A DNA stretch of 64,000 nt from Palaemon carinicauda. Its lineage: Eukaryota > Arthropoda > Malacostraca > Decapoda > Palaemonidae. Positions within the stretch are counted from its first letter, which is position 1. Every line of letters starts with the position of its first letter. Made by a program: the position numbers and the translations under genes. Location of the stretch: the NCBI RefSeq assembly GCF_036898095.1, contig NC_090759.1, positions 17,426,658 to 17,490,657 on the forward strand, written 5' to 3'. The notes under the pieces are model-generated. The model was given only the letters and a program-made list of their open reading frames with translations, searched no databases and was not told the origin of the DNA. Of the stretch, positions 1 to 10,939 are shown in pieces.

Positions 1-156
1 GATTCCTTTCGGGGTTTTCGTTCTTTCTTTAGTGTTCATTCATTTTTTAAATTACATAGTTTCATAATTATAATTGTTATAATTCTGTTTTGGTTACAGC
101 TCTCCTTCCGTGAGTGTAAGTGGTTGTGAGGGCACGTGCCTGTTGTGTAATTTTTG
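1..156. other. Left flank of DIRS A, unassigned
   Basis: AT-rich DNA with no convincing coding potential. It resembles loosely the DNA just right of element A (both have a GATTCCT...TTCGG stretch and a TTACAG motif), so it may be part of the older element B into which A inserted. That link is inference only. Confidence 0.3.
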
Positions 157-336
157 TTTTTAAATATTTAACTTAGCCGGTGAATATATAATAGCTGCAA
201 CTCTGCGGCTCGACAGACAACATACTTAAAAAAAAACTCGCGAGCGATCGCTATGCAGGTTGCGGGTGTGCCCACCAGCGCCAACTGTCGGCCAGATACC
301 ACTCTCGGATGTAAACAAAACCTTCAATTCTTCTCT
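157..336 (+). repeat. Left inverted repeat of DIRS A
   Basis: The segment from about 172 to 336 is the near-perfect reverse complement of 8954-9118. It includes the GC-rich palindromic block GCGAGCGATCGC at 240-251. The outermost part (157-199) is repeated inverted in the ICR at 8811-8852. Confidence 0.85.
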
Positions 337-537
337 GTCGACGTTGACGACAAGACGTACTTTTACTCGCTGTAGAACCTGGAGTTTTCCCATCATATTT
401 GGTGAAGTACTTTAATTTGGTTTGAGCTTTCGCAGTACAGGTGTTTTTCTTCAAAATAAACCCTTGAACTCTTTTTTGAATCGGATTATTTGTTGATGAC
501 TTAGATCGTTTTTGGAATTTTCTTTGACTAATTCAAA

Positions 538-2955
538 ATGGCTGACCCTTCTCAAGTTCCTAAGTTTCGAAAGTGTAATGCGAGGGACTGTACAGTAATA
601 GGCGTCTTCCAAAGGCTTCTCTCGACCCTCACACTGTTTGTTCCAATTGTCGGGGTAAAACCTGTCAATTGGGAGATCGGTGTGAGGAATGCGTGGGCCT
701 TTTGGAATTTGATAAATATACACGCAGACTAGAGAGAGATAGGGTAAGGAGAAGTTCTTCTAGGTCCGTAGATTTTTCCTCTCCACATGCCCCTGAACCT
801 AATCCTTCCCCTGTAGTGGTTGTTCCTAACCCCCCTCCTAGCACTCAGGAACCGTCTATGCAAGACATGTTGCGTGCTATTCATGCCTTGGGGGAGAGAG
901 TTGAGGCTTTAGCAAGTGACCGTAATCAACTCATGGCAGACGTGAAGGAACTCAAGTGCCAAAGTGCCACGGCGGAAAGTGGGAAAGTGCCTAGTGTTAC
1001 GCAAAGTGTTGTGAACAGTGTTGCGACCGAGGGTTCGTCTGTTCGTGCCTGTCGTTCGCCTAGTCCGGGACCTCTTGCAAGCTCCCAAGCCCAGGGGAGA
1101 AGCAATGTCGTACGACTTATGGGTTCGAGAGGCCTTGATCAGCGAACAGACGTTCCTTCTTTGGTATCAGGTGTATCTCGTCAAGATCGCCCCTACCATA
1201 AGACGAGAGAGCCCATTTTTACCTCGTCGTCCGAAGGCGTTTCACGTAAGAAACCATGGAGCAAGGTCTCTAGACCTTTGAAACGCAAGTCGGTCCCTTC
1301 AGGACAAGTCCAACGTCCCGGATGTAGCCACTGGGACAGTTCGGACCCGTTGCCGTCATCTGATGACTGCTCGCCGCCTAAGAAAGGCAAAGTTGTGCCG
1401 TCTCAGTCGCTAACCCCGTCTGTTACCGCACCCGCTTCCGTAGACCCTAAATGGGTGTTACTGCAAGACATGCAGTCTAAGCTTGCGTCCCTTATGGAAG
1501 ACTACAACACAGAGAAGGTTTCCGTTGAACCTACTGGCCGTCAGCCATCCAAGCGTTCTGTTGTGCATCCTGTTGACGTTGATGTAGCTTTCTCGCGTCA
1601 ACCAGTTGGGGTTGTACCTCCCCCGATGCGATCCCGTGTGGATTTCCAGCCGCACGTTGACGTTAGGCAACTCACTGATGCGACTGGTGACATTCAGGAC
1701 GTTCACCAACCATCAAAGTTGACTTGTTTTGACGCGGTGCGTCAACCTCCGCAACCCAGTATGGTGTTGACTGCACAACCCAGACGGTCTAAACAGTCTC
1801 GGGTGGACGCTGTGCGTCCTCGCGCACCTGTTGTTGTTGACAGTTCCCAGACTGTTCAGCAGTTTCAGGACGCTGCGTCCTGCTCCGTCACGTATGCACC
1901 AGTGCGGCCGGACGCTGCAGAGTCAAACGTTGCCTACCCCTTTGCCGTTTTCTCATCAGTTATCAGATGAGGACGTTGCTGAATCACAGCCTGAGGATCA
2001 GCCTTCAGATTTAGATGAGCCTAAAGCAGTTCCACCATCTATGGACTTTAAAAAAGTCATGCTTGTTTTTAAAGAGTTGTTCCCTGAACACTTTATCTCT
2101 GTGGCTCCTCGTTCGCCGCCGTCTGAGTTTGTTTTAGGCGTTCCTGCTGCCATGCCAGCCTTTACGAAACTCGTTCTCTCTCGCTCATCCAAGAGAGCTT
2201 TACGGCTGTTAGGCGATTGGTTGGAAACCAAGAGGAGTTTAGGGAAGACGGCCTTTGCCTTCCCCCCATCTAAACTCTCGTCTAGATCGAGCGTCTGGTA
2301 TGCCACGGGAGAAGTTCTCGGCTTGGGAGTTCCTGCCTCTGCCCAGGGCGACTTCTCAAGTCTTGTAGACTCTCCCCGCCGCCTTGCCATGAGACGCTCG
2401 AAGATTAGTTGGTCATCCTCGGACCTGGACCACCTTCTTAAAAGCATCTTTAGGGCGTTTGAAGTTTTTAACTTCCTGGACTGGTGTTTGGGAGCCCTGA
2501 GTAGGAAAATCTCATCTGCCGATAGGGATGTTTCCTTACTCATTATGTCCTGCATGGACAAGGCCGTCCGCGATGGATCCAACGAGCTTGCCGCTTCATT
2601 CACGTCAGGAGTCCTAAAGAAACGAGAGTCTCTGTGCTCTTTTCTATCAGCAGGAGTGACGCCATGTCAAAGATCTGAGCTACTCTTTGCGCCCTTGTCT
2701 AAGTGCTTGTTTCCTGAAGTCTTAGTTAAGGAAATTGCCTTGTCTTTAGTGCAGAAGGACACCCACGATTTAGTTGCGTCCTCGGCTCGCAAAATTCCCC
2801 CTTTGCCTGCCTTGTCTGCTAGACCTAGGATGGACACTCCAGCGTCCAGGTTTATTCCGCCCTTTCGTGGCAGAGCCCCCAGCAGGGGAGGTGCTCGTGC
2901 CGAAGGGAAGAGAGGAAAGAGGAAAGGATCCAAGTCCTCGCGGGGTAGAGTCTGA
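538..2955 (+). pseudogene. DIRS A gag-like ORF1, frameshifted
   Basis: Structural (gag-like) protein of DIRS A, inferred from its position before RT and its likeness to the gag of the other copies here. The likely start is ATG 538 (MADPSQVPKF). The frame changes once before 624, where a Cys-rich motif DPHTVCSNCRGKTC follows, and changes again near 1955. The middle is Ser/Pro/Arg-rich and low complexity. The C-terminal half (about 2030-2955) is more ordered, with a WYATGEVLGLGVP segment, and ends in a basic RGG/KR-rich tail (GRAPSRGGARAEGKRGKRKG) suited to nucleic-acid binding. About 800 residues in total if read through. The two frame changes make it a pseudogene; if they were sequencing errors the ORF would be open. 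Confidence 0.75.
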
Positions 2956-4652
2956 CTGCCCGCAACTTCAGACAGCAGTAGGTGCCAGACTCAAGAACTT
3001 CTGGCAAGCCTGGGAGAAGAGAGGCGCAGATCAACAATCTGTGAGGTTGCTCAGAGAGGGGTACAAAATCCCTTTTGTACACAGACCTCCTCTAGCGACG
3101 TCCCCCATCGATCTCTCTCCCAGGTACCGAGAGGAAGCAAAGAGACAAGCCCTGAAACTGGAAGTGTCTCTTTTACTAGAGAAGGGAGCGGTGGTCAAAG
3201 TCTCGGACCTTTAATCACCGGGGTTTTACAACCGTCTCTTCCTAGTATCAAAGAAGACAGGAGGTTGGAGACCGGTGCTAGACGTCAGTGCTCTGAATGT
3301 CTTTGTCACAAAGACGAAGTTCACCATGGAGACCACAAATTCAGTCTTAGCAGCGGTCAGAAAGGGAGACTGGATGGTCTCTCTCGACCTAAGGGACGCT
3401 TACTTCCACATCCCCATTCACTCAGATTCCCAACCTTTTCTGAGATTCGTCTTCGACGATGTGGTTTACCAGTTTCGGGCCCTGTGCTTTGGCCTAAGCA
3501 CGGCTCCTCTCGTGTTTACGAGGCTTATGAGGAATGTGGCAAAATTCCTCCATTTATTGGACATCCGAGCCTCCCTTTATTTGGACGACTGGCTTCTCAG
3601 AGCCTCTTCCAGTCATCGCTGTCTGAAGGATCTCAATTGGACTCTAGATCTGACCAAGGAATTGGGACTCCTAGTCAACTTGGAAAAGTCCCAACTGATC
3701 CCATCCCAAACTATTCTGTATTCAGGGATGGAGATTCACAGTCCAGTTTTACGGGCTTTTCCGTCGGCCCCCAGAATAGATCAAGCCCTGCTCGTCATCC
3801 AGAAGATGTTGAAGAAAGAACGTTGCTCAGTCAGGAATTGGATGAGTCTGGTAGGAACGCTATCATCCCTGGAGCAATTTGTCTCGCTAGGAAGGCTACA
3901 CCTCCGACCTCTACAATTCCATCTAGCTTTTCACTGGAAAAAGGACAAGACGCTAGAGGCGGTCTCGATCCCGATTTCCGAAAAGATAAAGACTTGTCTG
4001 ACTTGGTGGAAAGACAATATCAGTCTACGAGAGGGTCTTCCCCTAGCAGTTCAGAAACCCAACCACGTTCTCTTCTCAGACGCATCGGACTTGGGCTGGG
4101 GCGCGACGCTGGACGGTCGGGAATGCTCAGGTCTGTGGAACTCGAGTCAGAGGAGCATGCATATCAACAGCAAGGAGCTTTTGGTGGTTCACCTGGCCTT
4201 GATAAGCTTCGAGAATCTCCTTCGAGGCAAGGTGGTGGAGGTCAACTCGGACAACACCACGGCCTTGGCGTACATTTCCAAACAGGGAGGTACCCACTCA
4301 CTGACTCTGTACGAGATCGCAAGGGACCTGCTCATCTGGTCAAAAGATCGAGGCATCTCCCTAGTAACGAGGTTCATCCAGGGCGACTTGAACGTTCTAG
4401 CAAATTGTCTCAGTCGGAAAGGTCAGGTAATTCCAACCGAATGGACCCTCCACAAGGATGTGTGCAAGAGACTTTGGGTGACTTTGGGGTCAACCCACCA
4501 TAGATCTCTTTGCAACCTCGTTGACCAAGAGGCTTCCAATCTATTGCTCTCCAGTCCCAGACCCAGCAGCAATACATATAGATGCCTTTCTCCTAGATTG
4601 GTCACACCTAGATCTTTACGCATTCCCACCATTCAAGATTGTCAACAAGGTA
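2774..4652 (+). pseudogene. DIRS A RT-RNase H, 5' part (split by Tigger)
   Basis: Reverse transcriptase and RNase H of DIRS A, which copy the element's RNA into DNA. The reading frame overlaps the gag end. Visible motifs: GWRPVLDVSALN, SLDLRDAYFHIP, FGLSTAP and the catalytic YLDD at 3578-3589, then RNase H with LFSDASDLGWGA, the ELLVV helix, NSDNTTA and the NVLANCLSRK tail. An in-frame TAA at 3212-3214 breaks the N-terminal part, and a one-base frameshift near 4490 moves the C-terminal extension (GSxTIDLFA... to YAFPPF) into another frame. The frame is cut at 4652 by Tigger and resumes at 7158. No LTRs or aspartic protease are seen, which argues against Gypsy. Confidence 0.85.
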
Positions 4653-7157
4653 CAGTGATACCTCGGTAGTCGAACGACTCTATACTCGAACAATTCGGAG
4701 TTCGACCAAAATTTTCGAGAAATTTTTGCTGCGGTGCTCGACCAAAAATTCGGTACTCGACCAGCCGAACACGTGACGACCGCATGGGCTTTGTGATGAT
4801 CGCGCCATCTCGGCCACTCTCGCTTGTTCGGGAAGCATCAGTTCTCTCGAGAGCGTCACTCAGACAACGCGCGATCAGCATTCGTTGTGATTTAGTGATT
4901 TTCAGTGCTTTTAATTGCTTTTTTAGCTTTCATAATGAGTCCCAAGAAAGTAATGAGTGTTAAGGGGAAGGAGAAGAGGAAAACAGTGCGAACAACGATC
5001 GAGTTGAAGAAGGAAATTATAGCGAAATATGAGAATGGTGTACGAGTGTCCGATTTAGCGGTAGAATACGGAATGGCGAAGTCGACCATTTCTACGTTTT
5101 TAAAGCATAAAGAAATGATTTAGAAGGCGAATGTTGCAACGGGAGTTACGGCGGTAACTAAGCAAAGGCCACAAGTGATTGAGGAGATGGAAAAGTTGCT
5201 TTTAATATTTATTAAAGAAAAACAGTTGGCCGGGGAAAGTGTTAGTGAAGCGTTCATTTGTGAAAAAGCGTTGCATATCTATGAAGAATTAGTGAAGAAA
5301 AGTCCGAGTACCAGTGAAAGTGATTCATTTACATTTAAAGCGAGCAGGGGTTGGTTTGAAAAGTTTCGTAATAGAACAGGTATTCATCGTGTTACTAGGC
5401 ATGGGGAGGCAGCTAGTTCGGATCAAATTGCAGCCGATAAATACGTGGGGGAATTCGATCGGTACATAAATGAACAAAATTTGATCGCACAACAAGTCTT
5501 TAATTGTGATGAGACTGGGTTATTTTGGAAGAAAATGCCAGCCAATACGTACATTACCAAGGACGAGACGAAGATGCCAGGTCACAAGCCAATGAAAGAT
5601 AGGCTAACATTGTTGCTGTGTGCAAATGCAAGTGGCGATTGCAAGATCAAACCCTTGTTAGTGTACCACTCGGACAACCCCCGGGTGTTCAAACGAAATA
5701 ATATTTGTAAAAGTGCACTACCAGTTATGTGGCGCTCGAACACTAAATCTTGGGTCACAAGACAATTCTTTACTGAGTGGATAAACGAAGTGTTTGCCCC
5801 CCAGGTTAAGGCTTACCTCATTGAAAAGAGCTTGCCAATGAAATGTCTTCTGGTTATGGACAATGCTCCTGCACATCCTCCAGGTCTCGAGGATGACTTG
5901 AAAGAAGAATACAGCTTTATCAAAATCAAATTCTTGCCCCCCAATACTACTCCCATACTCCAGCCCATGGACCAACAGGTCATTTCAAACTTCAAAAAAC
6001 TCTATACCAAGGCCCTTTTCAGAAAGTGTTTTGAAGTGACCAGTGACACGAAGTTGACCCTAAAGGAATTCTGGAAGGAACACTTCAGCATCCTCAACTC
6101 TGTTAACATGATTGACCAAGCTTGGCGAGGTGTGACCTATAGGACATTGAACTCTGCCTGGCGTAAGCTGTGGCCATCATGTGTCACAGAGAGGGAGTTT
6201 GAAGGTTTCCAACCAGAGGCGGGTCCAAGCACTGCTACCCCTGTAATTTCTGATGACACTGATGTCGTTGAGGAAATTGTTGTCATGGGCAGGAGTTTGG
6301 GGCTTGAGGTCGACAAGGATGATATTGATGAGCTTGTAGAAAGCCATTCTACCGAGTTGACTGTGGAGGAATTGTTGCACCTGCAACAACAACAGCAGCA
6401 GGATCTGATTGTGGAGCAGGAATCTTCAGAAGAGGATGAGGTAAGGGAGGATGTTCCAAGTTCTCTCATCAATGAAATTTGTTCCAAGTGGGCAGATGTG
6501 CAGGCTTTTGCTGAAAAATACCACCCAGAAATTGCAGTAGCAAACCGGGCAGTGCATATGTTTAATGATAGTGTCATGTATCATTTTCGAAGAATACTGC
6601 AGAGGAGGAAGAAACAATTAACAATAGACCAGTTTTTCACAAAAGAAAAGAAAGCTGCTACATCAAAGCCTGTTTCTCCTCCAAAGAAGAGACAAAGAAG
6701 AGAAGAAACCCCTGAAATAGATCTGCCCACCCTTTCATTGGAGAGAGAAACAACTCCTGAAGGAGAACTACCCCGCCACATCATGGAAGGGGACTCTCCT
6801 TCCAAGCAGTAACCTCCCCCTTCCATCCTCTCCACATCCATCCCTGTATGCCATCGAACCGCTGCTCAAAGGTATGTTCACTACAGTACAGAAAATGGTT
6901 TAAAATTGTTTTATTTTAGTACAGTAAATGGTTTAAAATTGTTTTATAGGATTTTCTGACCAATTTCATACACATTTAGATAATTATTGTTGTTTAGGTA
7001 CACGTTTTATTAATATTTTGGGCCTGTTCGAGTGCTTGGGAACGGAATAGAATATATACCATTATTTCTTATGGGGAAAAAAAATTCGGTACTCGAACAA
7101 ATCGGAGGTCGAACACGGATCTCGAACGGATTATGGTCGAGTACCGAGGTATCACTG
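4653..7157 (+). mobile_element. Tigger/pogo-type DNA transposon nested in DIRS A
   Basis: A 2505-bp cut-and-paste transposon of the Tc1-mariner/pogo superfamily, Tigger type. It begins CAGTGATACCTCGGTA and ends TACCGAGGTATCACTG. These are 16-bp perfect terminal inverted repeats with weaker extension rich in TCGAAC/GTTCGA motifs. It is flanked by the TA duplication typical of the superfamily (4651-4652 and 7158-7159). The DIRS frame resumes immediately after the right TA. It carries one transposase ORF with a single nonsense codon. About 280 bp at the left and 345 bp at the right are non-coding. Confidence 0.95.
4935..6812 (+). pseudogene. Tigger transposase with one premature stop
   Basis: Transposase of 625 codons, ATG 4935 to TAA 6810-6812, open throughout except for TAG at 5121-5123 (codon 63, probably from a Lys codon). 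Domains in order: N-terminal CENP-B/pogo helix-turn-helix (about residues 20-60, with VSDLAVEYGMAKSTISTFL), a second CENP-B-type HTH (about 80-160, with FKASRGWFEKFRNR), and a DDE-superfamily catalytic core with three aspartates: D192 (FNCDETGLFWK), D309 (VMDNAPAHP) and D346 (ILQPMDQQV), the DDD form of Tigger. The C-terminal third is acidic with a short Gln run (near residue 485), then a basic PPKKRQRR nuclear-localisation-like motif. An ATG downstream of the stop (5175) would lack the first DNA-binding domain. Length and order fit the family. Confidence 0.93.
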
Positions 7158-7522
7158 TACTGCAGAAATTCACCTCTCACGAAGGGACAAGGTTGACGTT
7201 AGTTGCTCCCCTCTGGCCCGCGAGAGAATGGTTCACCGAGGTACTTCGATGGCTGGTAGACTTTCCCAGAAGTCTTCCTCTAAGAGTAGACCTTTTACGT
7301 CAGCCGCACGTAAAGAAGGTACACCAAAGCCTCCACGCTCTTCGTCTGACTGCCTTCAGACTATCGAAAGACTCTCGAGAGCTAGAGGCTTTTCGAAGGA
7401 GGCAGCCAGTGCGATTGCTAGAGCGAGGAGAGCTTCTACCATTAGAGTTTACCAATCGAAGTGGGAAGTCTTCCGAGACTGGTGCAAGTCAGTTTCCGTA
7501 TCCTCGTCCAGTACCTCTGTAG
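7158..7522 (+). pseudogene. DIRS A RT-RNase H, C-terminal part after Tigger
   Basis: Continues the RT-RNase H frame right of the Tigger insertion: VLQKFTSHEGTRLTLVAPLWPAREWF, equivalent to the LIAPLWHHAEWFPDLL segment of copies D1 and D2. After adding the 2507-bp insert the frame matches the one reached after the 4490 frameshift. The reading frame ends at 7522 and overlaps the recombinase frame starting near 7228 by about 300 bp. Overlap of these two ORFs is usual in DIRS elements. Confidence 0.75.
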
Positions 7523-8414
7523 CCCAAATAGCTGATTTTCTCTTTTACCTGAGAAAAGTTCGCTCCCTTTCAGCTCCTACGATCAAGGGCTACAGAAGCA
7601 TGTTGGCCTCGGTCTTCTGGCATAGAGGCTTAGATCTTTCCAACAATAAAGATCTGCAAGACCTCCTTAAGTCTTTTGAGACCTCTAAGGAACGTCGTTT
7701 GGCTACACCTGGGTGGAATTTAGACGTGGTCCTAAGATTCCTCATGTCAGACAGGTTTGAGCCTTTACATTCAGCCTCCCTGAAAGATCTCACTCTTAAG
7801 ACTCTTTTCCTGGTATGCTTGGCCTCGGCTAAAAGAGTCAGTGAGCTTCATGCCTTCAGCAAGAACATCGGGTTTTCGTCAGAAAAAGCTACTTGTTCTC
7901 TGCAGCTTGGTTTCCTAGCCAAGAATGAGCTGCCTTCTCGTCCTTGGCCTAAATCTTTCGATATTCCTAGCTTATCGGAGATCGTAGGCAATGAACTAGA
8001 AAGAGTGTTATGCCCTGTTAGAGCTCTTAAGTTCTACTTAGCTCGTACTAAACCTTTACGAGGCAAATCTGAAGCGTTATGGTGTTCGGTTAAGAAACCA
8101 TCCTTACCCATGTCAAAGAATGCTTTGTCATATTTTATCAGATTGTTAATACGAGAAGCTCATTCACACTTGAGTGAGGATCTTTGCTTAAGGTTAAGAC
8201 GCACGAGGTTAGAGCTGTAGCAACTTCCGTGGCCTTTAAGCAAAATAGATCTCTGCAAAGTATCATGGACGCGACCTATTGGAGAAGCAAGTCAGTGTTC
8301 GCGTCATTTTACTTGAAAGATGTCCAGACTCTTTACGAGAACTGCTACACACTGGGACCATTCGTAGCAGCGAGTGCAGTAGTGGGTGAGGGCTCAACCA
8401 CTACAATTCCCTAA
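7228..8414 (+). pseudogene. DIRS A tyrosine recombinase, frameshifted
   Basis: Tyrosine recombinase that would integrate the circular DIRS cDNA. The N-terminal SAM-like domain has the signatures IRVYQSKWEVFRDWC and APTIKGYRSML. The catalytic domain has the first Arg in LASAKRVSELHAF. The frame then ends at 8220, but the HxxR box (HEVRAVATS, His codon 8202-8204) and the nucleophile region (FASFYLKD, Tyr codon 8310-8312) lie in another frame that stays open to 8414. A frameshift between about 8160 and 8200 therefore separates the first Arg from His, Arg and Tyr. All four key residues are still encoded. Confidence 0.87.
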
Positions 8415-8810
8415 TTCCATATCCTTTTAATCTGTCTCTTGAAATGTTTTTAATGTTGTTTTTATGGGTTGTTCGGAAGGCTAAGAAGCCTTTCGCATCC
8501 TGGTTGATTTGGCGGGTGGTCAAAGTCATTTCTTGAGAGCGCCCAGATTAGGGGTTTGATGAGGTCCTGTTGTATGGGTTGCAGCCCTTGATACTTCAGC
8601 TCCTGGGAGTCTGTCAGCATCCTAAGAGGATCGCTGGGCTCCGTAAGGAAGACAGACTTACAAGGCAGAGTAATCGTCTAAGTCGACTTCCTTACCAGGT
8701 ACCTATTTATTTTGGTTTTGTTATATTGATAACTGTCAAAATGAAAAAACTCTTAGCTTATACGATGTAAACATATTTAACTCTGGTCTCTACCCACCTC
8801 CTTGGGTGTG
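8415..8810 (+). other. 3' untranslated region of DIRS A
   Basis: Non-coding stretch between the recombinase and the ICR. No ORF, RNA gene or repeat unit is evident beyond a short duplicated GGAAG-type motif near 8640-8700. Confidence 0.5.
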
Positions 8811-9156
8811 AATCAGCTATTATATATTCACCGGCTAAGTTAAATATTTAAAAATGATATTTTAATTATAAAATAAATTTTTGAATATACTTACCCGGTG
8901 AATATATAAATTAAACGACCCTCCCTTCCTCTCCAATTGAGACGCAGTGGGACGAGAAGCATTGAAGGTTTTGTTTACATCCGAGAATGGTATCTGGCCG
9001 ACAGTTGGCGCTGGTGGGCACACCCGCAACCTGCATAGCGATCGCTCGCGAGTTTTTTTTAAGTATGTTGTCTGTCGAGCCGCAGAGTTGCAGCTATTAT
9101 ATATTCACCGGGTAAGTACTGTATATTCAAAAATTTATTTTATAATTAAAATATCA
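8811..9156 (+). repeat. ICR and right inverted repeat of DIRS A
   Basis: The ICR at 8811-8909 consists of the reverse complement of the left terminus (CAGCTATTATATATTCACCG...) followed by the reverse complement of the right terminus (GATATTTTAATTATAAAATA...). The right inverted repeat runs 8954-9156 and mirrors 157-336. The two halves 8854-8909 and 9096-9154 also form a nested palindrome. Confidence 0.85.
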
Positions 9157-9418
9157 TTTCCTTTCCCTCGGGATTCCTCTTCGGAGCCTTCCCGGGGGAA
9201 TGAATGTGTACTAATGATTTTTGTTTTATTTTTTTACAGTTACCGATCTAGTTCGTTTCTGTAATATGGCAACGGTGTGAGCTGTCTTGTTGAGGCCTGG
9301 GGATTCGGCTGTTGCTGCCTCCCCTCTTGTATTTTCGTCAGGGGCGTGTCTCCTTCTACTGGAAGTACTCCCGTGACGACGGACAGCTCTCCAGTTCATT
9401 TTAGAACTCTCAGGAGGC

Positions 9419-10436
9419 TTGCCTCCTTGGGCGGGTAACTTTCCTTCCGAGGGAAGTTTTTCCTGTCCAGGCTTGAGTTTTTCTCCTTTTGGGGGGGGGG
9501 TTCTTCTCTTGCCTTTTTTTCGTGCGACTATGCTCTTGGTGCTGAGCGGTCACACCTGCAGTTTCGCCCAAGGGGCTGGGCAACTGCAGGAGCTCCTCTT
9601 CGGAGGATTGCTCCTTTTAGGTCACTGGCTGACCAGTCTCTTCTACGTAGTGTTTCTCTTTCGTTCGCGAGAGAGTACACTCATAGAAATTCCTCTTTGG
9701 AGGATTCTTCTGCTGCTGTTGCTGTTGGCCTCCCTCGCCGTAAGGCCCACCGTCCGCCTCGTCGTAAGGGCCTCTCATCTCCCTATAAGGGTGCTAAGAG
9801 GCGCCTTTTTGAATCTCCGTTTGAAGCCTACAACTCCTTTTTCTTGATCTTCCGCCTTGGTGCAGATGGACAGCAGTCTGATCTCGTCTTCCGATAGGCA
9901 ACGGTCTTCCCGACGGACAACGGTCTTCCAACGGACATCAGTCTCCCGGCGGACAACGTTCCCTTCGGGGCAAAGGGTTGCCTCCCACGGGGGTTCTTCC
10001 CTTGCGTGTTAGGGTTCCCCTGCACGCCCTTCTGCTGTGTTCTCTCCTGCTCAGTGTTAGCGCACAGGCACTCTCCTGCTCATCAGCGCTCTGATGATGA
10101 TCATCCCTGCTGTTCCTGTTGGTTCCTGTTACGCGCCCTGTGCGCCCACGTTCGCCCTCGCGATCTAGAACTTCGGTTCAGGTCTGGGTCAAGGACTCTT
10201 CTTCTATGCGCAGGCTTCCACGCGTTGCCTTCTGCTCGTCAGCGATCATCAGCTCGCCAGCGATCACCTGCTCGCCAGCGTTCGCCTGCTCGCCAGCGCG
10301 CACAGGCGATTTTAGTATCGCCTATTCAACAGCGTTCTACACGTCTGCGATCTTCGGATCGCCCGCGTGTGTTACAGCCGGCACGCCAACGTTCTCCAAC
10401 ACTTCTGAAAGAACATGGTTCGCCAGCTACTAGCTC
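9419..10436 (+). pseudogene. DIRS B gag remnant
   Basis: Broken gag-like coding DNA in several frames. The segment near 10226-10435 encodes repeated RQRSPA hexads followed by ARQRAQAILVSPIQQRS, nearly the same as the ARQRAQAILVSPI segment of element C gag at about 17840-17870, which identifies it. Upstream, 9700-9840 (PRRKAHRPPRRKG) matches the RRKAHRPLRRKG segment of C. The N-terminal zinc-motif region was not found. Confidence 0.65.
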
Positions 10437-10930
10437 GCCATCGCCCACCTGCGCATGCTGCTCGCCATCGCGCGATCGCCCACCTGCGGATGCTGCTCGC
10501 CATCGCGCGATCGGCCACCTGCGGATGCTGCTCGCCATCGCGCGATCGGCCACCTGCGGATGCTGCTCGCCATCGCGGGATCGCCCACCTGCGGATGCTG
10601 CTCGCCATCGCGCGATCGCCCACCTGCGGATGCTGCTCGCCATCGCGCGATCGCCCACCTGCGGATGCTGCTCGCCATCGCGCGATCGCCCACCTGCGGA
10701 TGCTGCTCGCCATCGCGCGATCGCCCACCTGCGGATGCTGCTCGCCATCGCGCGATCGCCCACCTGCGGATGCTGCTCGCCTTCGCGCGATCGCCCACCT
10801 GCGGATGCTGCTCGCCATCGCGCGATCGACCACCTGCGGATGCTGCTCGCCTTTGCGCGATCGCCCACCTGCGCATGCTGCTCGCCATCGCGCGATCGCC
10901 CACCTGCGGATGCTGCTCGCCATCGCGCGA
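10437..10930. repeat. 35-bp tandem repeat, about 14 copies
   Basis: A 35-bp unit containing CCACCTGCGGATGCTGCTCG followed by CCATCGCGCGATCG, repeated about 14 times with few substitutions (GCGCATG at both ends, GGCC near 10512 and 10547, CTTCG near 10780). It lies in the gag remnant where related copies have 18-bp RQRSPA-type repeats. Because 35 is not a multiple of three and the unit has no stop in any frame, long spurious ORFs appear on both strands. None is likely to be a gene. Confidence 0.95.
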
Positions 10931-10939
10931 TGCTCACCT

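Larger units (their letters stand above)
157..9156 (+). mobile_element. DIRS-type retrotransposon A, interrupted by Tigger
   Basis: A DIRS-order (tyrosine-recombinase) retrotransposon. Order: left inverted repeat (157-336), gag, RT-RNase H, tyrosine recombinase, internal complementary region (8811-8909), right inverted repeat (8954-9156). There are no LTRs and no integrase. The ICR begins as the reverse complement of the left terminus and continues as the reverse complement of the right terminus, which is how DIRS elements encode their circle junction. Removing the nested Tigger (4653-7157 plus one TA) leaves about 6.5 kb, a usual DIRS length. Several stops and frameshifts make this copy non-autonomous. 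The ends are placed to within a few bases because T-runs overlap at the junction. Confidence 0.88.

Noticed and set aside
2774..4652. Gypsy/Ty3-type LTR retrotransposon
   Set aside because: No LTRs, protease or integrase. A tyrosine recombinase and inverted repeats with an ICR mark it as DIRS.
10437..10930. Resemblance to a CRISPR array
   Set aside because: Units are contiguous with no unique spacers, the genome is eukaryotic and there are no cas genes.
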